The translations under genes and the position numbers were made by a program. Shown one piece after another: positions 36,999 through 47,500 of a stretch of DNA of 64,000 bases. The notes beneath the pieces were generated by a model that did not search any database, was not told the DNA's origin, and saw nothing but the letters and a program-made list of their open reading frames with translations. The number at the start of each line of letters is the position of its first letter. The stretch's first letter is position 1. The stretch is from Hyphomicrobium sp. CS1GBMeth3 (GTDB lineage: Bacteria > Pseudomonadota > Alphaproteobacteria > Rhizobiales > Hyphomicrobiaceae), in NCBI RefSeq assembly GCF_900117455.1, contig NZ_FPHO01000003.1, positions 2,322,501-2,386,500 of the forward strand. The letters are read 5' to 3'.

Positions 36999-37910
36999 AT
37001 GAAGATCGGTTCGTCCGACGTGAAGCTTCTCAAGGTTTTCCTGGCGGTGGTGGATTCCAACGGCATCTCGAACGCGCAGTCGGTTCTGAACAAGGACGCG
37101 TCGACGATCAGCAAGGCGCTCACCCAGTTGGAGGAGCGCCTGAGCTTGCGTCTTTGCGAGCGCGGTCGTCATGGCTTCAGTCTCACGGCCGAAGGACGCG
37201 AAATCTATGAGGAGGGCGTCAAGCTCTTCATCTCACTTCGTGGGCTGGAAAAGAAGATCGAGTTGCTCAACGGCGCGGGCGCGGGGCTTTTGAATGTTGG
37301 GATCATCGACAACATAATCTCCGATCAGCATTGCCCCCTCCGATTGGCCCTGCAAACTGGTGATGCTGACGGATCGAGGCCGCCTCAAGTCAACCTTCAG
37401 GTGGAGACACCGGCGGATCTGGAACGGCGCCTGCTCGATAAGCGTCTCGACATCGCCATCAGTATCTTCGAGTCAAAGAACGACTATATCGAGTACAAGC
37501 CTCTCTATTGCGAGACCGATTTTCTCTTTTGCTCGACCCGGTCGCCGCTGGGCAGGCGGGTGCTGGCCGATGAGGCTGAAGAGGCTATCCTCGCGGCGCT
37601 TCGCGACGAGATGTTCGTTTCGCGAAAGTTTCTCAATCAGGAATTGGGTTGGCTCACGTTAAATTCGGAAGACCAAGTCTACCATGCCTCGAACATCGAG
37701 GCGGTCCTCTTTCTCATCCTTTCGGGCCAGCGGATCGGGTTCGTGCCCGAGCACTTCGCTCGAAGCTGGGTCGACAAAGGCGAGGTGGTCACGGTTTTGC
37801 CAGATAGACTCTCCCACCGATCTGTCATCGAAGCCGCGTACCTCAAATCGGCCGCTGCGAGACCTGCGATCGCGCACTTTCTCAGCAGGATGGGGACGGC
37901 GGTCCCGTGA
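36999..37910 (+). CDS. LysR family transcriptional regulator of the adjacent nitrogen-scavenging genes
   Basis: 303 aa. The winged helix (VKLLKVFLAVVDSNGISNAQ, then DASTISKALTQLEERL) is followed by an effector-binding domain. The helix-turn-helix is less canonical than in OxyR but the layout fits the family. It is transcribed in the same direction as the substrate-binding and hydrolase genes (98 bases to the next), unlike the usual divergent LysR arrangement. Likely controls them in response to a nitrogen compound; that is inference. Confidence 0.8.
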   Translation: MKIGSSDVKLLKVFLAVVDSNGISNAQSVLNKDASTISKALTQLEERLSLRLCERGRHGFSLTAEGREIYEEGVKLFISLRGLEKKIELLNGAGAGLLNVGIIDNIISDQHCPLRLALQTGDADGSRPPQVNLQVETPADLERRLLDKRLDIAISIFESKNDYIEYKPLYCETDFLFCSTRSPLGRRVLADEAEEAILAALRDEMFVSRKFLNQELGWLTLNSEDQVYHASNIEAVLFLILSGQRIGFVPEHFARSWVDKGEVVTVLPDRLSHRSVIEAAYLKSAAARPAIAHFLSRMGTAVP

Positions 37911-38008
37911 TTTTCATTCATGTAAACCTGAAGCTTTTACCATTCTAGCTGCTCTTCGATTGCCCCTAACTGTGCATCCTCCTCTTCTGGCAGCGCAGCA
38001 GGTGACTC

Positions 38009-39067
38009 ATGGCATGCTTCAAACCATTCCAATATGCGATGGCCCTCGCCATCTGCATCGCGGTCCTTCCGCATCCTTCTTTCGCGAAGAACACCTATCG
38101 CATTGCCTGGACAATCTACGCTGGGTCCATGCCGCTTGGATTTGCGGAGGATAGCGGCATCCTGAAAAAGTGGGGCGACAAATATGGGATCGAGCTGAAA
38201 GCAGTCCAGCTGAACGACTATGTTGAAGCGCAAAATCAGTTTACGGCCGGCGCCTTCGATGCCGTCATTGCGATGTCGCTCGATGCGCTGACCATACCGG
38301 CCAGCGCAGGTGTTGACACCACGGCTGTCCTTCCATTGAGCACTTCCGTAGGATCCGACGGGATCATCATCCGCGGCAAGGATAAGAAGCTGGCGGATAT
38401 GAAGGGTAAGAAGATCAATCTGATCGAGCTTTCCGGGTCTCACTACCTGCTGGCGCGGGCGCTCGATACGGCGGGTCTCTCCGAGAGAGATGTGAGCCTC
38501 ATAAATACATCCGACGCGGACATCGTTGCGGCCTTTGAAGCTTCGTCAACCGAGGTCGTCGTCACCTGGAAGCCGCAGCTTTCCGAGATCCTGAAGCAAT
38601 ATCCGGACACCCGAGTCCTCTTCGATTCCTCCGCCATCCCCGGTGAAATCGTCGATGTGATGATCGCTCGCACCGACGCGCTTGCGAAGGATCCGGCTTT
38701 CGGCACCGCTCTCGCGGGCGCATGGTATGAGGCAACGGCGATTCTTGCCCCGAGCCATCCGAAGCACAGCGACCTCATGGCTTACATGAGCTCGGGCCTC
38801 GCCACGGACCAGCAAGGCGTCAAGGAGCAGCTTGCCACCATCGACTTCTTCACGCCCGAGCGCGCCGCCAAGCTTGTTGCCGACGCTTCTTACAAGACCA
38901 CGCTAGACAACATGCGGACGTTTGCCTTCGAGCACGGCCTGCTGGGTCAGGGCATAAAAGACGTCAACGTCGTGGGGATCGAGCTGGGAAGCGGCCAGAT
39001 CTTGGGGAGCGCAGACAACATCAAGCTGCGGTTTCCGACGACTTGGCTCAAGGCGGCCGCGCCATGA
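38009..39067 (+). CDS. ABC transporter substrate-binding protein, urea-type (NitT/TauT fold)
   Basis: 352 aa with signal peptide (cleaved near PSFAKN). It closely resembles the periplasmic binding proteins found next to urea carboxylase genes: YRIAWTIYAGSMPLGFAEDSGIL, then GIELKAVQLNDYVEAQNQFT, DALTIPASAGVDTTA, IELSGSHYLLARALD and NTSDADIVAAFE. It should bind a small nitrogen compound such as urea or a urea derivative. No permease or ATPase gene is next to it. AGGTG precedes the ATG. Confidence 0.85.
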   Translation: MACFKPFQYAMALAICIAVLPHPSFAKNTYRIAWTIYAGSMPLGFAEDSGILKKWGDKYGIELKAVQLNDYVEAQNQFTAGAFDAVIAMSLDALTIPASAGVDTTAVLPLSTSVGSDGIIIRGKDKKLADMKGKKINLIELSGSHYLLARALDTAGLSERDVSLINTSDADIVAAFEASSTEVVVTWKPQLSEILKQYPDTRVLFDSSAIPGEIVDVMIARTDALAKDPAFGTALAGAWYEATAILAPSHPKHSDLMAYMSSGLATDQQGVKEQLATIDFFTPERAAKLVADASYKTTLDNMRTFAFEHGLLGQGIKDVNVVGIELGSGQILGSADNIKLRFPTTWLKAAAP

Positions 39068-39756
39068 GGACTTGGCCCTCCCTGCAGACCTCTCGCCCTT
39101 ACGCATGGCCATTGGCGGAACAATGGTCAGTTCGGGATACCGCTCTGCTCTCGATCGACATGCAACGCGACTTCCTCTCTCCGGATGGATATTTCGCCAG
39201 CTTGGGAGAAGATCTTTCTCATGTCCGGCGCGGTATCGCTCCGGCGGAGAAGGTCTTGTTGGCTGCCAGAAAGGCGGGTTTGTTTATCATTCACACACGT
39301 GAGAGCCACAGACCCGATCTAAGCGACCTTCACGACAACAAGCGCAGAAAAGCGGAGCGGGCCGGAGCACCGATCGGCAGTGTCGGTCCAATGGGGCGGC
39401 TGCTGGTCCGCGGAGAACTCGGATGTGATTTCATTGCCAGCTTGAAACCCGAGGCTGGCGAGATCGTCATCGATAAGCCGGGCAACGGTGCATTCTTTGC
39501 CACAGACTTGGAGTTGATCCTGCGCGTTCGGAACATAAAAAACATCATCCTCATGGGGGTGACGACGGATGTGTGCGTCTCGTCGACGATGCGGGATGCG
39601 AACGATCGCGGCTTCGATTGTCTATTGCTTGAGGACTGTTGTGGGGCGGCGACAGCTCCACTTCACGAGGCGGTTATTGCAGGGCTTAGCCGAGAAGGCG
39701 GCATTTTCGGCGCGTACATCACCAGCGAAGACTTAATTCGTCAAATGGGGGTGTGA
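39064..39756 (+). CDS. Biuret amidohydrolase-like cysteine hydrolase (isochorismatase superfamily)
   Basis: 230 aa, translationally coupled (ATGA) to the binding-protein gene. The catalytic triad is Asp32 (LLSIDMQRDF), Lys138 (VIDKPGNGAF) and Cys171 (TTDVCVSS). Each is offset by exactly four from the triad known in the rhizobial biuret hydrolase BiuH (36/142/175), and long stretches (HTRESHRPDLSDL, DLELILR, MRDANDRGFDCLLLEDCCGA) match it by eye. Expected reaction: biuret to allophanate and ammonia. A related ureide or amide cannot be excluded. Firm on family, moderate on substrate. Confidence 0.82.
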   Translation: MRTWPSLQTSRPYAWPLAEQWSVRDTALLSIDMQRDFLSPDGYFASLGEDLSHVRRGIAPAEKVLLAARKAGLFIIHTRESHRPDLSDLHDNKRRKAERAGAPIGSVGPMGRLLVRGELGCDFIASLKPEAGEIVIDKPGNGAFFATDLELILRVRNIKNIILMGVTTDVCVSSTMRDANDRGFDCLLLEDCCGAATAPLHEAVIAGLSREGGIFGAYITSEDLIRQMGV

Positions 39757-40011
39757 GCGTCTGCCAAACCTTGAAGTCTGATTTGGTTGACGAGTTCCCA
39801 GGGTGTGCCCGCTCTGGACCATTGAGGGTTGGAGTGCTCGCGTGATCAGTCATTGGGATGAGCGCTTAAGGGAGACCGCCCCTTTCTCGTCTCCGCCGGA
39901 ATCGTGTGCACTGCACCGCAAAAGTTGCCCTGTTCCGGACACCGGAAATTCCACCACCGTGTCCGATATGGGTCAAATTGCGAAGTCTACAGCGCGGTAT
40001 GAGCCCGCGTT
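39757..40011. other. Intergenic region, right edge of the block
   Basis: 255 bases without a gene. A small perfect palindrome TTCCGG-ACA-CCGGAA (39933-39947) is present, of unknown meaning. No terminator is seen after the hydrolase gene. Confidence 0.3.
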
Positions 40012-41163
40012 CTAACGCCCGTTCGCGGCTTTCCCGTCCGCAAGCACGCCGCCCGTCATCGCTTCGGCAACGCCGGTCGTGCCGGGAAAGGTGATGGGCA
40101 GGCCCAGCCGCGCGCGCACAGCAAGAAACGCCCACGCTTCTGCTTCGACGCCATCCCCGTCGATGTCGAAGGCCTCGGCAGGCCGCACGGACGCGCCGAC
40201 GCGCTCGCTGATCATACGCATGAGCGTGGCGTTGCGCCGCCCGCCGCCCGCCGCAACCCAGAGCGTCGGTGGTTCCGGCAAATGCGGCAACGCTGCCGCG
40301 ATGGCCGCCGCCGAAAAAGCGGTGAGCGTCGCCGCACCATCCTCGGGTGAGAGCGAAGCGACGAGCCGAGCGTCGAACGCGTTGCGGTCGAGCGACTTCG
40401 GCGGCCGCTCGGCGAAATAGGGATGGCGCAACCACGCGGCGACGATGCAATCGTGCACGGTGCCTTGGGCGGCCAACGCGCCGTCCGCGTCGAACGGCTT
40501 GTCGAGCTTCGTCTTCACCCAGTCGTCGATCATGGCCGAAGCCGGCCCGGTGTCGAAAGCGATCAGCGTGCCGTCGCGTCCGATCCAGGTCACGTTGGCG
40601 ACGCCGCCGAGATTGAGCACGGCCAGCGGACGCTCTGGGATGTCGGCTGCGAGCGCCCGGTGATAGGCCGGCGCCAGCGGCGCGCCTTGCCCACCAGCGG
40701 CCACGTCCGCCGCGCGAAGGTCGTAGATGACCGGCAACCCGAGACGTTGCGCGAGCAAGGGTCCGTCGCCGAGCTGCACAGTAAGCTGCGCCTCGGGCCG
40801 GTGCAGAACGGTCTGGCCGTGAAAGCCGACGAGGTCGACGCTCTGTGGGGAGATCTCGTGATCGTCGAGATAATTCCCGACGGCCTCGGCGTGCAGTTCG
40901 GTCAGATACTGCTCGAGCAGCTTCAGTCGCCCCGGCCGCGCCGTGCGGTCCCGCAGACCGGCAGCCTCCGCCAGCCCGGCGCGCAGCTTGTCGCGGAAGC
41001 TATCGGAATAGGGGTAAGTGGCGGAAAACCCGCGCCGCAGAACGCGTTCGCCGTCGGTCTCGATGACCGCCACGTCGATGCCGTCGAGCGAGGTGCCGCT
41101 CATCAGGCCGAGCGCACGCCAGGTTTCACCCTCTCGCTTGCTCACGCGGCTCTCCTCATGCAT
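40012..41163 (-). CDS. anmK: Anhydro-N-acetylmuramic acid kinase
   Basis: 383 aa. Recycles cell-wall anhydroMurNAc to MurNAc-6-phosphate with [25 protein letters not shown] (phosphate loop), [24 protein letters not shown] and [12 protein letters not shown] are AnmK hallmarks. ATG 41163 chosen; the in-frame GTG at 41145 or upstream starts are possible. It is divergent from tyrS. Confidence 0.93.
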   Translation of the reverse strand: MHEESRVSKREGETWRALGLMSGTSLDGIDVAVIETDGERVLRRGFSATYPYSDSFRDKLRAGLAEAAGLRDRTARPGRLKLLEQYLTELHAEAVGNYLDDHEISPQSVDLVGFHGQTVLHRPEAQLTVQLGDGPLLAQRLGLPVIYDLRAADVAAGGQGAPLAPAYHRALAADIPERPLAVLNLGGVANVTWIGRDGTLIAFDTGPASAMIDDWVKTKLDKPFDADGALAAQGTVHDCIVAAWLRHPYFAERPPKSLDRNAFDARLVASLSPEDGAATLTAFSAAAIAAALPHLPEPPTLWVAAGGGRRNATLMRMISERVGASVRPAEAFDIDGDGVEAEAWAFLAVRARLGLPITFPGTTGVAEAMTGGVLADGKAANGR

Positions 41164-41228
41164 GTTCCCGCCGAACCCCGGCCAGGGCCCCGCCCGGACG
41201 GCCGAGCAGAAGGTCATTCCAGCCCATC

Positions 41229-42488
41229 ATGACGAATTTCCGATCCGACTTTCTCACGATCCTGACCGAGCGCGGATTTATCCATCAATGCTCGGACGCC
41301 GATGGCGTAGACGCGCTGGCCCGCGACGGCAAGATCGTGGCGTACGTGGGTTACGACTGCACGGCGCCGTCGCTGCACATCGGCCACCTGCTGTCTATCA
41401 TGATGCTGCACTGGCTGCAGAAGTCGGGCGCGGGCAAGCCCCTCGCGCTGATGGGAGGCGGAACGACGCGCGTCGGTGATCCCTCGGGCCGCGACGAGAC
41501 GCGGAAGATCCTGACCCTTGAGACGATCGAGGACAATAAAAACCAGATCAAAACCGTCTTTTCGAGGTTTCTCTCCTTCGGAGAAGGCAAGACCGAAGCG
41601 CTGATGCTCGACAATGCCGAGTGGCTCTCCGCGCTCAACTACATCGACTTCCTGCGCGACGTCGGTCGACACATGTCGGTCAACCGCATGCTGTCGATGG
41701 ACTCGGTGAAATTGCGCCTCGAGCGCGAGCAGGAGCTGTCGTTCATTGAGTTCAACTACATGCTGTTGCAGGCCTACGATTATGCCGAGCTGGCGCGTCG
41801 CTATGGCTGCAACCTGCAAATGGGCGGCTCCGACCAGTGGGGCAACATCGTAACGGGTATCGACCTCGGCCGCCGCATGGGCGTGCCGCATCAGCTCTAC
41901 GCGCTCACCTGTCCGCTGCTGACGACGGCCTCGGGCGCCAAGATGGGCAAGACCGCATCCGGCGCCGTGTGGCTCAACGAGGCGCAGCTCTCGGCCTACG
42001 ATTACTGGCAATACTGGCGCAACACCGAAGACGCCGACGTCGAGCGCTTCTTGAAGCTGTTCACGACGCTGCCGCTCGACGAGATCGCCAAGCTTGCAGC
42101 CCTCGGTGGGGCCGAGATCAACGAGGCGAAGAAAGTGCTCGCGACCGAGGCGACGGCGATGGTGCACGGCCGCGAGAACGCCGAAGCCGCCGCCGAGACG
42201 GCACGCACAACGTTCGAGCAGGGCGGACTCGCCTCTGGTCTGCCGACGGTCGAGATCAGTCTCGCGGACCTGAAGGCCGGCAGCGGCCTTCTGAGCCGGT
42301 TCGTCGAGGCCGGTCTCGTCGCCTCCACGAGCGAGGCGCGCCGCCAGATCAAGGGCGGCGGCCTCCGGGTCAACGACAAGGTGGTCACGGACGAGAAGGC
42401 CAAGCTGTCGGAAGCCGATCTGACGCCCGAGGGCGTGATTAAGCTGTCGCTCGGCAAGAAGAAGCACGTCCTCCTGAAGCCGGCGTAA
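41229..42488 (+). CDS. tyrS: Tyrosyl-tRNA synthetase
   Basis: 419-aa class I synthetase. PSLHIGHLL gives the HIGH motif, GGSDQWGNI the tyrosine pocket, and [10 protein letters not shown] the KMSKS-type loop. The C-terminal S4 RNA-binding domain ([19 protein letters not shown]) is complete. Confidence 0.97.
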   Translation: MTNFRSDFLTILTERGFIHQCSDADGVDALARDGKIVAYVGYDCTAPSLHIGHLLSIMMLHWLQKSGAGKPLALMGGGTTRVGDPSGRDETRKILTLETIEDNKNQIKTVFSRFLSFGEGKTEALMLDNAEWLSALNYIDFLRDVGRHMSVNRMLSMDSVKLRLEREQELSFIEFNYMLLQAYDYAELARRYGCNLQMGGSDQWGNIVTGIDLGRRMGVPHQLYALTCPLLTTASGAKMGKTASGAVWLNEAQLSAYDYWQYWRNTEDADVERFLKLFTTLPLDEIAKLAALGGAEINEAKKVLATEATAMVHGRENAEAAAETARTTFEQGGLASGLPTVEISLADLKAGSGLLSRFVEAGLVASTSEARRQIKGGGLRVNDKVVTDEKAKLSEADLTPEGVIKLSLGKKKHVLLKPA

Positions 42489-42646
42489 CGGCGAGGCCTG
42501 AAAAAACGACTCAGGAGAAAGGCCAGCCGCCACCAGCTGTTGCCGCGCTGCCGCAACCGGACCTTGTGCTCACCACTCGGGAAGCTCCCGCAATCGACAG
42601 GCCGAGCGAATCACCGCCTTACTGCGCCTACGGATTTCTTAGGCTC

Positions 42647-42677
42647 ACCGGCGGTGTTTCAAGCCGCCGGTCCTTTT
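42647..42677 (+). terminator. Terminator after tyrS
   Basis: Stem ACCGGCGG/CCGCCGGT (42647-42654/42664-42671) followed by CCTTTTGCC, upstream of the next gene. Confidence 0.65.
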
Positions 42678-42704
42678 GCCTTAAGCGACCACACTGGGGG
42701 CACT

Positions 42705-43442
42705 ATGAAAAAAGCATTCTTGGCCGCTTCGGCAATGGCCGCGCTCGTAGGGGGAACAACCGTTGCCTCCGCTGATCACCGTCCGCCTGGGGCAGCCTCC
42801 GATTGGAGCGGTCCCTACATCGCGGCCAGCGTCGGCTATGGCCTCGCGGAGGTAGATCATTCGCTCACGCTCGAAAGCGACGACTTTTTCGACGTGGTTT
42901 CATCGAGCCCCTCCGCTGACGGCGTGACGGGTACGGTCGCCATCGGCTACGATCGGCAGCTGACCCCCGATTTCTTGCTCGGTGTGTTTGCTGATTACAC
43001 CTTCGGCGAGCTCGACGGCTCCGGCAGGCGCGTTTACCCGGACGATTCGACATTCAGATTCAGCCTGGAATACGACAACGTCTGGGCTGTCGGTGCGCGG
43101 CTCGGCTACATCCGCTCTGAGCACACGCTCTTGTATCTCACCGCCGGCTACACCGAGGCCGACCTCGAATACTCCGACGAGTTCGGTTCGGGCGACTACG
43201 ACTTGAAGGGATATTTTCTCGGCGCTGGTCTCGAGCACAACATCCGAGACAACCTGTATCTGAAACTCGAATATCGCTTCTCTGATTTCGGGGACGAGAC
43301 GATCTTCGAGGAAACCACTTCGAGCTGCGCCGCAGACTGCACCGAGCGTGAGGAAGCCGACACGCACATTCACGCCATTCGCCTCGGCGTCGCCTACAAG
43401 TTTGGCGGACCGCGAGAGCCGGCTCCCGCGCCGCTGAAATAG
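42705..43442 (+). CDS. Outer-membrane beta-barrel protein (Omp25/RopB-like, OmpA-like barrel)
   Basis: 245 aa with a signal peptide (MKKAFLAASAMAALVGGTTV, cleaved after VASA). Alternating strands with SGPYIAASVGYGLAEVDHS, TVAIGYDRQL, FADYTFGEL, VGARLGYI, LYLTAGYTEADL, GYFLGAGLEHNI, LYLKLEYRF and the terminal HAIRLGVAYKF form an eight-strand barrel ending in Phe-Gly. Family resembles Omp25/31 of Rhizobiales. An EETTSSCAADC loop contains two Cys. Confidence 0.9.
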   Translation: MKKAFLAASAMAALVGGTTVASADHRPPGAASDWSGPYIAASVGYGLAEVDHSLTLESDDFFDVVSSSPSADGVTGTVAIGYDRQLTPDFLLGVFADYTFGELDGSGRRVYPDDSTFRFSLEYDNVWAVGARLGYIRSEHTLLYLTAGYTEADLEYSDEFGSGDYDLKGYFLGAGLEHNIRDNLYLKLEYRFSDFGDETIFEETTSSCAADCTEREEADTHIHAIRLGVAYKFGGPREPAPAPLK

Positions 43443-43471
43443 TCTGATATTCCAGACGAAATCAGGAATTG

Positions 43472-43500
43472 GGCCGCCCCCTTCGGGCGGCCTTTTTCTT
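43472..43500 (+). terminator. Terminator of the outer-membrane protein gene
   Basis: Stem GGCCGCCC/GGGCGGCC (43472-43479/43485-43492) with a T-run TTTTTCTTT. Confidence 0.9.
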
Positions 43501-43653
43501 TGTGCCGGCAAGGATGCGGTAAATACGTAAGAGATCCTGGGGACTTAAATTTTAGATGTTAAGGTGAAAATAGAACTATTTCCCGGATCTGATTGAGACC
43601 TCAGCTGTATCTCACTAGCTTGAGACCAATTGTTTTGCGTAAGGAGTAAACAA

Positions 43654-44463
43654 ATGGGCCTTGAGGAAGGGCGCCGCTCCGGCGAGCTGCCAAGCCCGGC
43701 CAGGCGGCATTTATTTCATGTCCTGACTGGCGCGGCGGCCTTTACTGCAACCGCTGCGCTCTCGACACAGGCATCGGCCAGATACAAGCGCCCCATCACT
43801 TGGTGTGATCCCAAGCTTCCCTGCTTTCTCCGTGGCACGAGCATCCTCACGGACAAGGGAGATGTGCCGGTCGAGGCTCTGTCCATCGGCGATCGTGTGA
43901 TCACGGTGTCGGGCGTGGCGCGGCCGATCAAGTGGGTCGGACAGAGAACCTACCGGCGAGGCGCCGGCTCGCAGTGGCCCGAGAGCATCGAGCCCATCCG
44001 CGTCGCGCGCTCGGCGCTGGCGGATAACGTGCCGAGCGCCGATCTCTACCTCTCGCCGCTGCATGCCCTCTATATCGATGGCGTTCTGATCCCGATCATG
44101 CACCTCGTGAACGGAAGCACGATCCGGCCCGGCATGCCCGAAGGCATGCGGGACATCGACTACTTCCATATCGAGCTCGAGACGCACGACGTCATCCTGG
44201 CTGAGGGAGCTGCGGCCGAGACCTATCGCCTGTTCGACAACCGCGAGACCTTCAGCAACTTCGCCGAGTATTTCCGCCTTTATGGCCGCAAGGAGCAGGC
44301 ACCCCCGTCGTACGCGCCTTTCCTGCACTATCGCGGGCGGCGGGATCACCTGACGGCGCTGATGCGCCTCGGCGTGTCGCGTGTGATCGACGTTCGCGAT
44401 CCGATCCAGATCGCCTACGACCGCATCGCCGCACGCGCATTGGAGGCCGCGCTTAGCGCGTAG
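43654..44463 (+). CDS. Exported Hint-domain protein with Tat-like signal
   Basis: 269 aa. A twin-Arg signal (PARRHLFHVLTGAAAFTATA, RR at 17-18) precedes a Hint (Hint_2) domain. Cys57 in CFLRGTSILTDKGDVPVEALSIGD is the nucleophile position of the self-splicing fold; PLHALYIDGVLIPIMHLVNG and HDVILAEGAAAETYRLF follow. Proteins of this family mostly occur as short exported units; here no downstream extein is present. AAGGAG lies seven bases before the ATG. Function unknown. Confidence 0.85.
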   Translation: MGLEEGRRSGELPSPARRHLFHVLTGAAAFTATAALSTQASARYKRPITWCDPKLPCFLRGTSILTDKGDVPVEALSIGDRVITVSGVARPIKWVGQRTYRRGAGSQWPESIEPIRVARSALADNVPSADLYLSPLHALYIDGVLIPIMHLVNGSTIRPGMPEGMRDIDYFHIELETHDVILAEGAAAETYRLFDNRETFSNFAEYFRLYGRKEQAPPSYAPFLHYRGRRDHLTALMRLGVSRVIDVRDPIQIAYDRIAARALEAALSA

Positions 44464-44493
44464 CCATGACCGAGAAGACCGGGGACGCTGCCA

Positions 44494-44542
44494 AGCGCCC
44501 TGCTGCCGCCCGATGGCGTGGAGCAGGGCGCTATTTCTTTTT
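44494..44542 (+). terminator. Terminator of the Hint gene
   Basis: Stem AGCGCCCTGCT/AGCAGGGCGCT (44494-44504/44522-44532, 17-nt loop) with ATTTCTTTTT after it. It overlaps the stop codon of the convergent AsmA-like gene. Confidence 0.85.
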
Positions 44543-47500
44543 GCTGTCGGTCGGCGTCGTCTCGGACGACCAGCCGTCGATGACGTTCTGAGACGATCCG
44601 CCTGACGGGTCGGATGCGCGTGCCCGTTGCTGCTGGGTGCGCGGTGCCTGCACCTGCGGGTTGGGGCTGGTCATCTCCATGATCGTGCGCAGGATCCCCG
44701 GCGTGAACATGGACAGCGGATTGACCAGAACCTGCGGCTGCGCCATCTGCCCCTGGATCGCGTAGGTGATGCCGAACACGCCCTGGCAGTCGAAGCCGGA
44801 CACGATCGGCCCGAACAGCGGGATCTCGCACAGCGCGCTGTTGATGCCCTGCAGCGGCACGTAGGTTCCGCCAAGGCTCAGGCGGCGCGCGCCGAAGTCG
44901 GCTTTGCCGCGGATCGAGGCGCCGAGCAACGGACCGCGGATGTAGGAATCATCGAGCACGAACTGGCCGTGTCCGATCGAGAACGGTGCCTTCATGCGCG
45001 TGAATTCGAACACCTCGCGCTCGACCTTGCGCCGGCGGTTGCCCGAGCCGCTCCCGTCGGAGGCGCCGGTCTCCGCGCTTGAGTAGACCTCGGAGACCAC
45101 GGGATCGCCGAGAACACGGAAGTCGTCGATCCAGAGCACACCGCTCTTCTCAGTCGCGCCGCGGGCTTCGAGATCGACCTCGAGCCGCAGTCGCCCGCCT
45201 TGCATGTTGGGATAGAAGCCTGCGAGCTTGAGAGCCTGACCGGCATCTGCCGTCTCTGCGTAAAGCCGGCGTGGCCCCTGCGAGTCGATCTGCACCGTCA
45301 AGGATTGGCCGCCGTCGAGAATGCCCTGGGACTCGAGAGAGATGATGTCGTCGCGCCCTTCCCGGACCTTGAGCTTGTAGTCCCGCAGCGAAACATCCGA
45401 ATGCCCGAGCACGGTGCCGATATCGGCCGTAAGCTCGACGCCGGCGGCCGGATGCAACGGCTGCACCTCACTTTCCGGCGCGTTGCCGAGCGCGAGCAGC
45501 GAGCGAAACAGATCCTTTGCGTCGAACGTCGAACCCTTGGCGGAGATCTTCCATACGCGCTTCGCGTCGAGTTCGCCGGCCACCTGCAGCCGTGTCACCA
45601 CGTTGATCGAAAAATTCGGGAACGAGAATGCGCTGACATCGCGCTTCTCGTTGACAGTCATCCAGCCGTCAATCGCGATGCTGTCGCCGACCAGGCGGAA
45701 ATTCGTGAGCTGGACCCGGCTCGGATCCGCAGGATCTATGTCGAACTCGAGCGACGCGCCCCGCCCGGGAGGCTTGCGCCACGCCAGGCCCGTGAACATC
45801 AGCTCGGCGTTGGTGAGGTCGGCGCGTACATGGATGATGGAGGGCGCGTCGGTCTTCTGTGTCACCGTGACTTCGATCGGGACGGCGCCCTGCACAAGGT
45901 GATTGACGTCGAGGCCGAGCTGCGTGCGGTCGGAGTTGTCGAGCGTCGCGGAGATCCGGATCGGAGGTTGCATCTCAGGCGCGGCATCGAGGATGCGGTG
46001 CATGTGGAGCCTCGCCACCACGCCGTTGACGATCAGGTCGCCCTTGGCGATGACGCCGATGTCGGAGGCATCGATATCGATGGTGCCGCCTTGAAGATCG
46101 AACTCCTTGCGCTTGCTCTTGATATCGGTGATGCGTGCCTTACCCTGGATCTTGACCACATCCGCGCCTTCGACGAGCGGCATCGAGATGCGCAGCTCGC
46201 CATCGACCTTGCCGGAGATGCCCTCGGCGGGCACCGTCCCTTGCCCGGCAAGATGCAGCTGGCTGTTGTTGAGCGCGTCGATGAGCGCCGGCAGTGACCC
46301 TTGCGATTTGACCGCGAGCTCAGCAATGGGCGCCTCATGCGTCACGTCGACGATGGTGACGCGCATGCCATTGAGTGGGAGCCGGCTGGTTTCGCTCGAG
46401 ATGACGGTCGCCTCGGGCACCGTGACCTCGAGCGAGCTGTTCTCGAGTCGGATCGTGGCGCGGGGCGCCTCGAACGGCAGACTGTTTGGCAGCGGATGCA
46501 TCCGGAGATCCGCGATTTCCATGTTCGCTGAAATCCGGGTCTGCGGATTCGAGGACGACGGAGCGGCGCCTTCCGCTTCGACGAACTGCCCCGAAAGCAG
46601 CTTCATTGAAGCGGACTTGAGGGTCGCCCGTTCGACCTGGGCGCCGATCCAGTCGCGCACGGTTGGCGCCGCCGCGCGCGGCCACATGGCCTTGAGCGTC
46701 GCGAGAGGCATTGGCGACAGGGCCGCATCGAGACGCGTGCTCGACGAGCCGCCGCGTGTGACGACCTCGCCGTTGATGTTCACCTCTCCGCCGCCGGCCT
46801 TGAGCGACAGCCCGGAAAGCTCGGCAAGGCCTTCGCGCGGGATGATGCGCCCTGCGGCGCGGAAGCTGTCGATCGGAACCGCGCCGACGCCGAACTCCTC
46901 GGCCGAGAGCGTGCCCTCTGTCGATTCGAGTGCGAACTGCCATTGCGGCTCCGCCTCCTGCGCGGGATCGCTGGTGATCGCGCCCTTGAGTGAGATGCGG
47001 CTGCCGCCCCAGTCGAGCACGGCGGGCTCGATATCGAGGCGACGCGCGTCGGCATTGTAGACCATCGCCGCCCGGCCGTTCTCGAGCAGTACCGGCGAGT
47101 CCGGAAGCGACGGAAGGCGCACGAACCCGCGGCCGAGATCGACGGAAAGACGCGCGGTCTTGAGATCTCCCGCATCTGAGAGGTCGAGCGCGAGGTCGCC
47201 GTTCATCGGCGCATCGACCATGTCGAGCAGTCCCAAGCCGGGAGAGATTTTCGCCAGCGTGCTCGGCACGAAGTCGTGCACGGTCGCGGTCACCTTGAGC
47301 GATTTGCCGCGAGCTGATTGATCGGTTTTGAATGAGAGCGACCAGGGGCCGCTCTCGGACTCTACGGTGGCCCGCCCCGAGATGACGCTGCGCCGCTTCA
47401 TATGCGCGAGGTCGACGGAAGCTTCGGGCACCGCGATGTGGCTCGTCTCCCCGTCGTAGGTAACGGAGAGCATGGCATTGCGCACGCCGAACTCGCGCAG

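Noticed and set aside
45200..46297. 365-codon frame opposite the AsmA-like gene
   Set aside because: Antisense to a long continuous beta-strand protein with good codon use; no start signals.
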